Of a stretch of 30,656 nucleotides of DNA, positions 1 through 5,507 are shown piece by piece; the first letter of the stretch is position 1, and each line of letters begins with the position of its first letter. The DNA is from an uncultured Clostridia bacterium (GTDB lineage: Bacteria > Bacillota > Clostridia > Christensenellales > CAG-917). The notes beneath the pieces are model-generated. The model saw nothing but the letters and a program-made list of their open reading frames with translations, was not told the DNA's origin and made no database searches. The stretch lies in contig CANREO010000005.1 of assembly GCA_947629635.1 (NCBI GenBank), positions 1-30,656 on the forward strand, given 5' to 3'. A program made the position numbers and the translations under genes.

Positions 1-994
1 CGGCGGGCAGCATCATGTCTATCGCCTGCACGGTCTTTTCAAATTGGTCGGGGCGCAGCGACTGCGCGCCGTCACACAATGCGTGTACCGGATCGTTGTG
101 TACCTCGATAATGAGACCGTCCGCTCCCGCGCCTACCGCCGCAAGACTGAGCGGTTGCACCAGCCGCGATATGCCCGACGCATGCGACGGGTCAACTATG
201 ACGGGCAGGTGCGTGCGCTCCTTGAGGATGGGGATCGCCGAGATGTCCAGCGTGTTGCGGGTGTAGGTCTCGTAGGTGCGTATGCCCCTCTCGCAAAGTA
301 TGACGTTGGGGTTGCCCTCGGACATGATATACTCCGCGCTCATCAGCCACTCCTCGATGGTGGCGGCGATGCCACGCTTGAGCAAAATGGGCGTTTTCAG
401 GCGACCTAATCGCTTCAAAAGGTCAAAATTCTGCATATTGCGCGCGCCCACCTGCAAAATGTCCACGCCGTCGAAGTCGTCGATATGCTCCTCGCTCATT
501 ATCTCGGAGATGATGGGCATGCCCGTTTCCTGCTTCGCCTTTTTGAGCAGCCTGAGCCCGTCTACGCCGAGCCCTTGGAAGGAGTACGGCGAAGTCCTCG
601 GCTTGAACGCGCCGCCGCGCAGCACGGTCGCGCCCGCCTTTTTGACCGCGAAAGCGACCTCGATGATCTGCTTCTCGCTCTCCACCGAGCACGGTCCCGC
701 TATGATCTGGAAGTGGTCGCCGCCGAATTTGTGCCCACCTACGTCCACTATGGTGTCGGCGGGATGGAACTTGCGGTTGGCATTTTTGTAGGGCTCCTGC
801 ACGCGCGTCACGCTCTCGACTATGTCAAGCGTGCGCACAAGCCCTATGTCCACTCTGGACGTATCGCCGATGAGCCCGAGGACGGTGCTGTTTTCGCCCT
901 CGCTGACGTGCACGCCAAGTCCCAAGCCTTTGATCCAATTGATGAGGTTGTCAACCTGCGCGGGATCCTGATTCTTTTTGATGACGACGATCAT
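1..994 (-). CDS. aroF: DAHP synthase, type I-beta (copy 1, C-terminus cut by window edge)
   Basis: 3-Deoxy-7-phosphoheptulonate synthase condenses PEP with erythrose 4-phosphate, the first step of the shikimate pathway. Translated on the minus strand from 994, it starts MIVVIKKNQDPAQVDNL and can be followed through 331 codons; by comparison with the 338-residue copy at 2573 only about seven residues are missing. Residues 1-70 match the ferredoxin-like regulatory domain of type I-beta enzymes, and the barrel carries AGPCSVES, RGGAFKPRTSPYSF, ILLKRG and VDPSHASG. It is very similar to copy 2 along its whole length. The start is set by AAGGAGG seven to eight bases upstream. Codon use is richer in G/C third positions than copy 2, which may mean higher expression. 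It has its own promoter, aromatic leader peptide and attenuator (separate entries). Confidence 0.96.
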   Translation of the reverse strand, partial: MIVVIKKNQDPAQVDNLINWIKGLGLGVHVSEGENSTVLGLIGDTSRVDIGLVRTLDIVESVTRVQEPYKNANRKFHPADTIVDVGGHKFGGDHFQIIAGPCSVESEKQIIEVAFAVKKAGATVLRGGAFKPRTSPYSFQGLGVDGLRLLKKAKQETGMPIISEIMSEEHIDDFDGVDILQVGARNMQNFDLLKRLGRLKTPILLKRGIAATIEEWLMSAEYIMSEGNPNVILCERGIRTYETYTRNTLDISAIPILKERTHLPVIVDPSHASGISRLVQPLSLAAVGAGADGLIIEVHNDPVHALCDGAQSLRPDQFEKTVQAIDMMLPA

Positions 995-1028
995 ACTTCC
1001 TCCTTAAAAGCGTCATTTGCTCTTTTAT

Positions 1029-1082
1029 AAAAAAATCCGACATCGTGTTTGGATGCCGGCAACTGAATATCCGCACACCAAA
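1029..1082 (-). promoter_or_regulatory. Transcription attenuator in leader of DAHP synthase copy 1
   Basis: Read on the minus strand, TTTGGTGTGCGG (1071-1082) lies just after the leader peptide stop. Downstream, CCGGCATC (1052-1059) and GATGTCGG (1037-1044) form an eight-pair stem with one G-U pair, followed by a run of seven U (1029-1035): an intrinsic terminator. The alternative GCATCCAAA (1048-1056) can pair with TTTGGTGTGC with one bulged base, which would block the terminator. The same architecture and the identical 12-base segment occur before the second DAHP synthase. The hairpins are visible in the sequence; control by ribosome position on the Phe/Tyr leader peptide is inferred. Confidence 0.82.
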
Positions 1083-1087
1083 CGCAA

Positions 1088-1147
1088 CTACCTGACGTAG
1101 CCACCGTAAAAGTAAAATGCGAATACATAGTATATATTGCTTTTCAT
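1088..1147 (-). CDS. Phe/Tyr-rich attenuator leader peptide (copy 1)
   Basis: A 19-residue open reading frame, MKSNIYYVFAFYFYGGYVR, ends in TAG six bases before the conserved TTTGGTGTGCGG arm of the attenuator. Five Tyr and three Phe among 19 residues, seven of them between positions 6 and 14, is the hallmark of leader peptides that monitor charged tRNA in amino acid operons. It belongs to the leader of a DAHP synthase, the entry enzyme for Phe and Tyr synthesis, and contains no Trp. A ribosome ending at the TAG would cover much of the following arm and favour the terminator; one stalled on the Tyr/Phe codons would leave it free. No Shine-Dalgarno sequence is visible, and the promoter lies so close that the transcript may begin at the ATG. 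Confidence 0.82.
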   Translation of the reverse strand: MKSNIYYVFAFYFYGGYVR

Positions 1148-1153
1148 AGTTCA

Positions 1154-1182
1154 AGTTTATACCGACGCCGCAGATTTGTCAA
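1154..1182 (-). promoter_or_regulatory. Sigma-A-type promoter for leader and DAHP synthase copy 1
   Basis: On the minus strand TTGACA (1177-1182) is followed after 15 bases by TATAAA, or after 17 bases by TAAACT (1154-1159). The leader ATG at 1147 begins only six bases after the second option. The arrangement, including the TATAAACTT block, is repeated exactly before the plus-strand DAHP synthase, which supports it as the promoter of this unit. Confidence 0.75.
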
Positions 1183-1269
1183 GGACTATTTGCACATAGC
1201 GCCGCTCATAAGGCATATTTGGCAAATATCCTGACAAATTTCGCGCTGTTATGGCGATTTTTGCAGGGA

Positions 1270-2079
1270 TCACTTGGACAGCAGGCGGGTCCTGAGCTTC
1301 TCAAGCCTCATCGCGTACAGCATGACGACGGCAAGCGCGCTGGATATTGCCGCCTGCATGGCGTCCATAGGCATGGCGATCAGCGCCGCCGCATACGTGC
1401 CGTAGAAGAAGGTCTGACACACGAAGTAGCCCGTCATCATGAGCGCCGTGGGTATGACGCACGCGACAAGCGACAACAGAACTTTGATCGCAAACAGCAC
1501 AATTTTGTCGCGCTTATCCGCCTTGTCGGAAGCTCCTTCGACCTTCTCCGACTTGCCTTTGCCTGCGGGCGCCGCCGAATATGCAGAGGATGTATCCCAA
1601 TTGACATCGTTCGCACGAGTCTCCTCGCCATCTAAGGCGCGCTCGTCAATGCCTTGCCCGATCCTATTGCCGTCATCCGCATAGGCAGCGGAGACAGGCG
1701 CATCGTTTCCGTCATCGGCATTTGCGGTCGAGATCGAATGTTTGGAAAACATCCGATCGGATATACGTTTTACGACAAAATTCACGCTCATGAACAACAA
1801 ACCTGCAACAAGTCCCTCTATCGCTTTGATGAACAGAGTGAACACCATCGTCGCGGGATAGACGGTCAGATCGCCCAAAAATGCGCCGAGTCCGCCCGCT
1901 ATCATCGCGGGCACGGGACCGAACAGCGCGGCGCATATGAGTATGACCGTGTCGCCAAGGTTGAAATAGAACTGCGCGCCGCCAAATCCGATCAGCGTGC
2001 CGACGTAGGTCAGCGCGGTCATGACGGCTGTGTAAGCGACAAATCTCGTCACAGATCTGCCCGAAATCTTCCTTTTCAT
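1270..2079 (-). CDS. ribU: ECF transporter substrate-binding subunit, riboflavin type (RibU-like)
   Basis: Membrane S-component expected to bind riboflavin and work with the shared ECF energy module, which is not in this window. The 269-residue protein has about six hydrophobic segments and the family hallmarks QFYFNLGDTVILI, a glycine-rich GPVPAMIAGGLGAFLGDL and YPATMVFTLFIKAIEGLVAGL (residues 37-94), as in the ECF-riboflavin S-component family. I chose the ATG at 2079 because CGGAG sits eight bases upstream; an in-frame ATG at 2112 lies inside the riboswitch expression region. An upstream FMN riboswitch points to riboflavin as substrate. Odd feature: residues about 107-192 are a hydrophilic insert between predicted segments 4 and 5, low in complexity and with ADDGN repeated, whereas relatives have a short loop there. 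It would lie in the cytoplasm if the N-terminus is inside. Confidence 0.88.
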   Translation of the reverse strand: MKRKISGRSVTRFVAYTAVMTALTYVGTLIGFGGAQFYFNLGDTVILICAALFGPVPAMIAGGLGAFLGDLTVYPATMVFTLFIKAIEGLVAGLLFMSVNFVVKRISDRMFSKHSISTANADDGNDAPVSAAYADDGNRIGQGIDERALDGEETRANDVNWDTSSAYSAAPAGKGKSEKVEGASDKADKRDKIVLFAIKVLLSLVACVIPTALMMTGYFVCQTFFYGTYAAALIAMPMDAMQAAISSALAVVMLYAMRLEKLRTRLLSK

Positions 2080-2087
2080 AAAAAAAT

Positions 2088-2123
2088 CTCCGTTAGATGC
2101 CGTGTTTGGCACAAAGTCGGAGG
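2088..2123 (-). promoter_or_regulatory. ribU: Expression region of the FMN riboswitch (likely ribosome-site masking)
   Basis: On the minus strand the ribU ribosome binding site CGGAG (2088-2092) is complementary to CTCCG within CCTCCG (2118-2123), about 25 bases upstream. A stem between them would hide the ribosome binding site. No strong GC-rich hairpin with U-run lies between aptamer and gene, so translation control seems more likely than termination. This is inference from complementarity. Confidence 0.5.
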
Positions 2124-2159
2124 TTAAGATGCACGCCCGCGCGGGTATAGGCGGACTTC

Positions 2160-2290
2160 ACATTCTTTCCCAGTCTGACTTTACAGGCGGTTGCGGAATC
2201 TCACCGCATCGGCTGTTGGGGCTGTTGGACTTGTCCGCTCGTTGGCGGCATTACCACCGGTTGGGAATACCCAATCCAAAGAATCTAAAG
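2160..2290 (-). promoter_or_regulatory. FMN riboswitch (RFN element)
   Basis: The minus strand carries the conserved blocks of the FMN aptamer in order: GATTCTTTGG opening, GGGTATTCCCAACCGGTGG, TAATGCC, then GCGGTGAGATTCCGCAACCG, then GTAAAGTCAGACTGGGA and closing AAAGAAT. The outer stem ATTCTTT/AAAGAAT closes the element. Known FMN riboswitches have the same series: AUUCCCNACCGGCGGUNAUGCC, GGUGAAAUUCCGGANCCG, then AGUCNGGAUGGGAGAAG. It lies in the leader of ribU, so high FMN should lower riboflavin import. The boundaries are approximate. Confidence 0.9.
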
Positions 2291-2292
2291 TA

Positions 2293-2321
2293 AGCATAGC
2301 ACCGATAGACCGGGTTGTCAA
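2293..2321 (-). promoter_or_regulatory. Promoter of the FMN riboswitch-ribU unit
   Basis: Minus-strand TTGACA (2316-2321) and TATGCT (2293-2298) are separated by exactly 17 bases, and the predicted start falls just before the first conserved stem of the FMN riboswitch. It is back to back with the promoter of the aro operon at 2385. Confidence 0.78.
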
Positions 2322-2384
2322 CTTCAATTTGGGTAAGCGGATGCGGAGGAGACACTGCTATCGGCGAAAAATGTCGGCATACGC

Positions 2385-2413
2385 TTGACAAACGGCGCAT
2401 GCGGATATAAACT
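2385..2413 (+). promoter_or_regulatory. Sigma-A-type promoter of the aro operon
   Basis: TTGACA (2385-2390) is followed after 15 bases by TATAAA (2406-2411) or after 17 bases by TAAACT (2408-2413). The leader ATG starts at 2420. The -35 element, spacing, TATAAACTT block and distance to the leader ATG match the promoter of the other DAHP synthase almost base for base. Confidence 0.78.
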
Positions 2414-2419
2414 TAACAT

Positions 2420-2476
2420 ATGAAAAATAAAGAAATGGCATTTGCATACTACTTTTATTTTAACTACGCATCGTAG
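2420..2476 (+). CDS. Phe/Tyr-rich attenuator leader peptide of the aro operon
   Basis: An 18-residue open reading frame, MKNKEMAFAYYFYFNYAS, ends in TAG four bases before the conserved TTTGGTGTGCGG segment. It holds four Tyr and three Phe, seven of the nine residues from 8 to 16, and no Trp. The operon it precedes makes the precursors of exactly these two amino acids. The last Tyr codon and stop codon lie in a short hairpin CTACG-CAT-CGTAG (2464-2476); the copy-1 leader has a comparable CTAC/GTAG pair at its end. No Shine-Dalgarno sequence is seen. Not conserved in sequence with the other leader peptide except for composition and position, which argues for selection on aromatic codons. Confidence 0.85.
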   Translation: MKNKEMAFAYYFYFNYAS

Positions 2477-2480
2477 TTTG

Positions 2481-2537
2481 TTTGGTGTGCGGAAGCGAAG
2501 CGGAAATTGTCCGACACCAAACGGTGTCGGTTTTTTT
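2481..2537 (+). promoter_or_regulatory. Transcription attenuator of the aro operon
   Basis: CCGACACC (2511-2518) and GGTGTCGG (2523-2530) form a perfect eight-pair stem with a four-base loop, followed by seven T (2531-2537): an intrinsic terminator ahead of the first structural gene. Upstream, TTTGGTGT (2481-2488) is perfectly complementary to ACACCAAA (2514-2521), giving a competing antiterminator. A ribosome resting on the leader stop (2474-2476) would cover much of the first arm, while one stalled at the Tyr/Phe codons would not. The two alternative pairings are seen; the response to Phe/Tyr-tRNA charging is inferred. Confidence 0.85.
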
Positions 2538-2572
2538 ATAAATTATATGGGTATTACTCATAAGAGGCGGAT

Positions 2573-3589
2573 ATGATAGTTGTAATAAAAAAAGATCAAG
2601 ACCGAAAGCAGGTTGACAATCTCATCAATTGGATAAAGGGACTTGGGCTCGGCGTACATTTAAGCGAAGGCGAAAATTCTACTATAATAGGCCTTATCGG
2701 AGACACTTCGAAGGTGGATATAGGGTTGATACGCACTTTGGACATAGTGGAGAGCGTGACGCGAGTGCAGGAGCCTTACAAAAATGCAAATCGTAAATTT
2801 CATCCGCAAGACACTATAATCGATGTGGGCGGACATAAATTCGGAGGCAATCACTTTCAAATTATCGCCGGTCCTTGTTCTGTGGAAAGCGAGAGACAAA
2901 TCATTGAAGTAGCGCAGGCCGTAAAAAAGGCGGGTGCAACGCTGTTGAGGGGCGGAGCTTTCAAACCGAGGACATCACCGTACTCATTTCAAGGACTTGG
3001 AGTGGACGGTCTGGCTTTACTAAAAAAGGCAAAGAATGAGACGGGCATGCCCATAGTCACCGAGATTATGAGCGAGGAGCACATAGATGACTTCGATGAC
3101 GTCGACGTCATTCAAGTGGGCGCCAGAAACATGCAGAACTTCGACTTGTTGAACCGTCTCGGAAAGCTTAAAACTCCGATTTTGCTGAAACGTGGTCTCG
3201 CCGCTACTATTGAAGAATGGCTGATGAGCGCAGAGTATATCATGTCTGAGGGCAATCCGAACGTAATACTTTGCGAGAGAGGTATCCGCACTTACGAAAC
3301 TTATACCAGAAACACATTGGACCTATCTGCCATACCCGTACTAAAGGAGCGGACGCACCTGCCTGTGATTGTCGATCCTTCGCACGCGACGGGCATATCG
3401 AGGCTTGTCAAACCTCTGAGTCTGGCCTCTGTCGGGGCGGGCTCCGACGGACTGATAATAGAAGTGCACAATGATCCCATTCACGCGCTTTGCGACGGCG
3501 CTCAGTCGTTGCGCCCCGAACAATTTGAGGATGTCGTGAAATCTATAGATCTCATGTTGCCGGCCGTCGGCAAGGAGAGAGACTCATGA
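2573..3589 (+). CDS. aroF: DAHP synthase, type I-beta (copy 2, first gene of aro operon)
   Basis: First enzyme of the shikimate pathway, joining PEP and erythrose 4-phosphate. The 338 residues comprise an N-terminal ferredoxin-like domain (about 1-70), which in Thermotoga-type enzymes mediates Phe/Tyr feedback, and a DAHP synthase barrel with AGPCSVES (99-106, metal-binding Cys), RGGAFKPRTSPYSFQG, ILLKRG, VDPSHATG and EVHNDP. The start is preceded by AAGAGGCGG. The stop overlaps the next gene as ATGA. The protein is a close paralogue of the gene at 1-994, with differences spread evenly and a C-terminal tail VGKERDS. Codon use is more A/T-rich than in copy 1. Likely controlled by the Phe/Tyr leader peptide and attenuator just upstream. 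Confidence 0.97.
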   Translation: MIVVIKKDQDRKQVDNLINWIKGLGLGVHLSEGENSTIIGLIGDTSKVDIGLIRTLDIVESVTRVQEPYKNANRKFHPQDTIIDVGGHKFGGNHFQIIAGPCSVESERQIIEVAQAVKKAGATLLRGGAFKPRTSPYSFQGLGVDGLALLKKAKNETGMPIVTEIMSEEHIDDFDDVDVIQVGARNMQNFDLLNRLGKLKTPILLKRGLAATIEEWLMSAEYIMSEGNPNVILCERGIRTYETYTRNTLDLSAIPVLKERTHLPVIVDPSHATGISRLVKPLSLASVGAGSDGLIIEVHNDPIHALCDGAQSLRPEQFEDVVKSIDLMLPAVGKERDS

Positions 3590-4431
3590 AAATAGGTATT
3601 ATCGGGCTGGGATTGATAGGCGGTTCTCTTGGCAAGGCCATAAAAAAATATACGGCGCATGAAGTATACGGCTACGATAAGGACGCTAGCGTGTGCGTTA
3701 AAGCGCTAAAGAGTTTTTGTTGCGACGCGATTTTGGATAGAGACGCGATCAAAACTCTTGATATTCTGGCTATTGCTCTCAACGAGGGCGTAACGCTTGA
3801 GGCGCTGAATGAATATGCGCCTTTGGTCAAAAACGGTACTTTGATTTTTGACGTTTGCGGCAACAAGCGCCGCATCGTTGCTAAGATGTGCGAATTGAAG
3901 GCAACCTATCCCGAAGTAGATTTTGTGGGAGCGCATCCGATGGCAGGGAAAGAGAGGGGCGGCGTCGATCATGCCTCCGCAGATCTTTTTAAGGGTGCGT
4001 ACATAGTGGCCGTTCCGGTCGGGAACTCCTCTGTGGAAAAAATAAAAAATCTTTTCGAGTGTTTGGGCGCAAAAGGATTGCGTGTGAGCTCCGCCGAGGA
4101 ACATGATGAGATGATCGCGTACACGTCGCAGTTGGCGCACGTCGTATCCAGCAGTTACGTCAAGGATGACGATGCACTGAGACATATCGGTTTTTCCGCT
4201 GGCAGTTTTAAGGATCTGACGCGCGTTGCGAGGCTTGACGCGGATATGTGGACGGAGTTGTTTATCAACAATTCAGATAAGCTTTTGGCAAAGCTTGACA
4301 AAATTATAGACAATCTTTGCGAATACAGAGAAGCCTTGAAAGACAGTGACGGAATAAGATTGCATGCATTGCTCGAAGATGGCACACGTTGCAAGGAGAT
4401 CGCTGATAACTGCGAAAAGGAGGCGCGATAA
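3586..4431 (+). CDS. tyrA: Prephenate dehydrogenase
   Basis: Oxidative decarboxylation of prephenate to 4-hydroxyphenylpyruvate in tyrosine synthesis, using NAD(P). The 281-residue protein opens with a dinucleotide-binding fold, MKIGIIGLGLIGGSLG (GxGxxG at 7-12), followed by the family motif GAHPMAGKERGG and the conserved His in TSQLAHVVSS. It lacks a fused chorismate mutase or ACT domain; the mutase is supplied by the pheA product in the same operon. It starts inside the stop codon of aroF (ATGA) and ends at the A of the aroB start (TAATG), so translation is probably coupled. Confidence 0.94.
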   Translation: MKIGIIGLGLIGGSLGKAIKKYTAHEVYGYDKDASVCVKALKSFCCDAILDRDAIKTLDILAIALNEGVTLEALNEYAPLVKNGTLIFDVCGNKRRIVAKMCELKATYPEVDFVGAHPMAGKERGGVDHASADLFKGAYIVAVPVGNSSVEKIKNLFECLGAKGLRVSSAEEHDEMIAYTSQLAHVVSSSYVKDDDALRHIGFSAGSFKDLTRVARLDADMWTELFINNSDKLLAKLDKIIDNLCEYREALKDSDGIRLHALLEDGTRCKEIADNCEKEAR

Positions 4432-5462
4432 TGACCGTAATATATATGACAGGTTATGATATCGTGATCGGTAGAGGCGCTTTAAACGATCTTTGCGACA
4501 GGGTTTGCAAACTGGATGCGACGCGAGTGATGATAGTCACTGACACCAATGTCCAAAATTTTTATTTGAAAAAGGTAGTCGACTTGTTGAAGGGCCGTTT
4601 GGAAGTCCGCACGTTTGCTTTGCCTGCAGGAGAAGAAAATAAAAATATAGATGTTTGCGCCGCGTTGGTCGAACAGCTGGCAAGGTTAAATTTTACGCGC
4701 GGCGACGCCGTGATCGCGCTCGGCGGAGGAATCGTGGGGGATGTGGCCGGTTTCGCGGCCGCCACGTATATGCGAGGCATAAGAATAGCGCAAATTCCCA
4801 CTTCGCTTGTCGCGATGATAGACAGTTCAATAGGCGGAAAGACGGGAGTCAATCTTGAAGCCGGCAAAAATCTTATGGGCGCTTTTCACAATCCGAGTTT
4901 TGTGATCATAGATCCGGATCTGCTTTTGACGCTGCCGTATGATGAGTGGCGAAACGGCTTGGGAGAGGGAATAAAGTATGCGTGCCTGAGCGGCGGAGAA
5001 ATATATGATATTTTGAAAACCGGCTTGAACGAAGAAAATCTGGAAAGATTTATCGTGCTCTGTGCAAGCTATAAAGCCGACATAGTCAGCCGCGACGAGC
5101 GAGAAAGCGGATTGAGAAAATTGCTCAATCTGGGACATACTCTGGGGCATGCGATAGAGCGCGAAAGCGGATATGCCATATCGCACGGCATTGCTATTGC
5201 AAACGGAATAAAAATGATGGCGGAAGCGGCGTACAGAATGGAAGAGCTTGACTTGAATGCATATCAAGATATAGTAGCGCTCATAAAAATGTATGGGCTT
5301 GAAAGAGAATTGCCGAGCATCGACCGTTTGCTCGGAACGGTGCGGCACGACAAAAAAGCGACGGGGACGGACGGCATTTATATTGTAAAAATAAAGGCCG
5401 TCGGAAACTGCTTCGTTCAAAAAATGACATTTGAGGAATTCGACAAATATATGTGCAGATGA
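4431..5462 (+). CDS. aroB: 3-Dehydroquinate synthase
   Basis: Converts DAHP to 3-dehydroquinate, the second shikimate step, needing NAD and a divalent metal. The 343-residue protein is slightly shorter than the usual 350-360. Visible landmarks are PAGEENKN, the NAD-binding GGGIVGDVAGFAAAT, RGIRIAQIPTSLVAMIDSSI, GGKTGVNL, and the metal ligands in GLGEGIKYA, LGHTLGHAIE and SHGIAIANG. The ribosome binding site AGGAGG lies inside the end of tyrA. A 45-base gap with a small TGCGT/ACGCA hairpin separates it from aroA. Confidence 0.96.
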   Translation: MTVIYMTGYDIVIGRGALNDLCDRVCKLDATRVMIVTDTNVQNFYLKKVVDLLKGRLEVRTFALPAGEENKNIDVCAALVEQLARLNFTRGDAVIALGGGIVGDVAGFAAATYMRGIRIAQIPTSLVAMIDSSIGGKTGVNLEAGKNLMGAFHNPSFVIIDPDLLLTLPYDEWRNGLGEGIKYACLSGGEIYDILKTGLNEENLERFIVLCASYKADIVSRDERESGLRKLLNLGHTLGHAIERESGYAISHGIAIANGIKMMAEAAYRMEELDLNAYQDIVALIKMYGLERELPSIDRLLGTVRHDKKATGTDGIYIVKIKAVGNCFVQKMTFEEFDKYMCR

Positions 5463-5507
5463 TGCGTTTACAGACGCAAAATAAAAAGATAAACCGTTGT
5501 TTGTAAA

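Noticed and set aside
276..1030. Plus-strand ORFs of 171 and 181 codons at the left end
   Set aside because: They are opposite the DAHP synthase copy 1, whose full-length similarity to copy 2 proves the minus-strand frame.
951..1154. 67-codon minus-strand ORF across the copy 1 leader
   Set aside because: It runs in another frame through the terminator hairpin and into the DAHP synthase gene; the aromatic leader ORF from 1147 is in the regulatory context and fits better.
1200..1262. Terminator after ribU
   Set aside because: ATATTTGGCAAATAT and a weak TCGC/GCGA pair are present, but there is no GC-rich stem followed by a U-run on the minus strand.
2420..2537. T-box or TRAP-type control of the aro operon
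   Set aside because: I find no T-box sequence (the GGGTGGNACCGCG-like motif) and no run of GAG/TAG triplets; the short aromatic ORF and alternative hairpins explain the region better.
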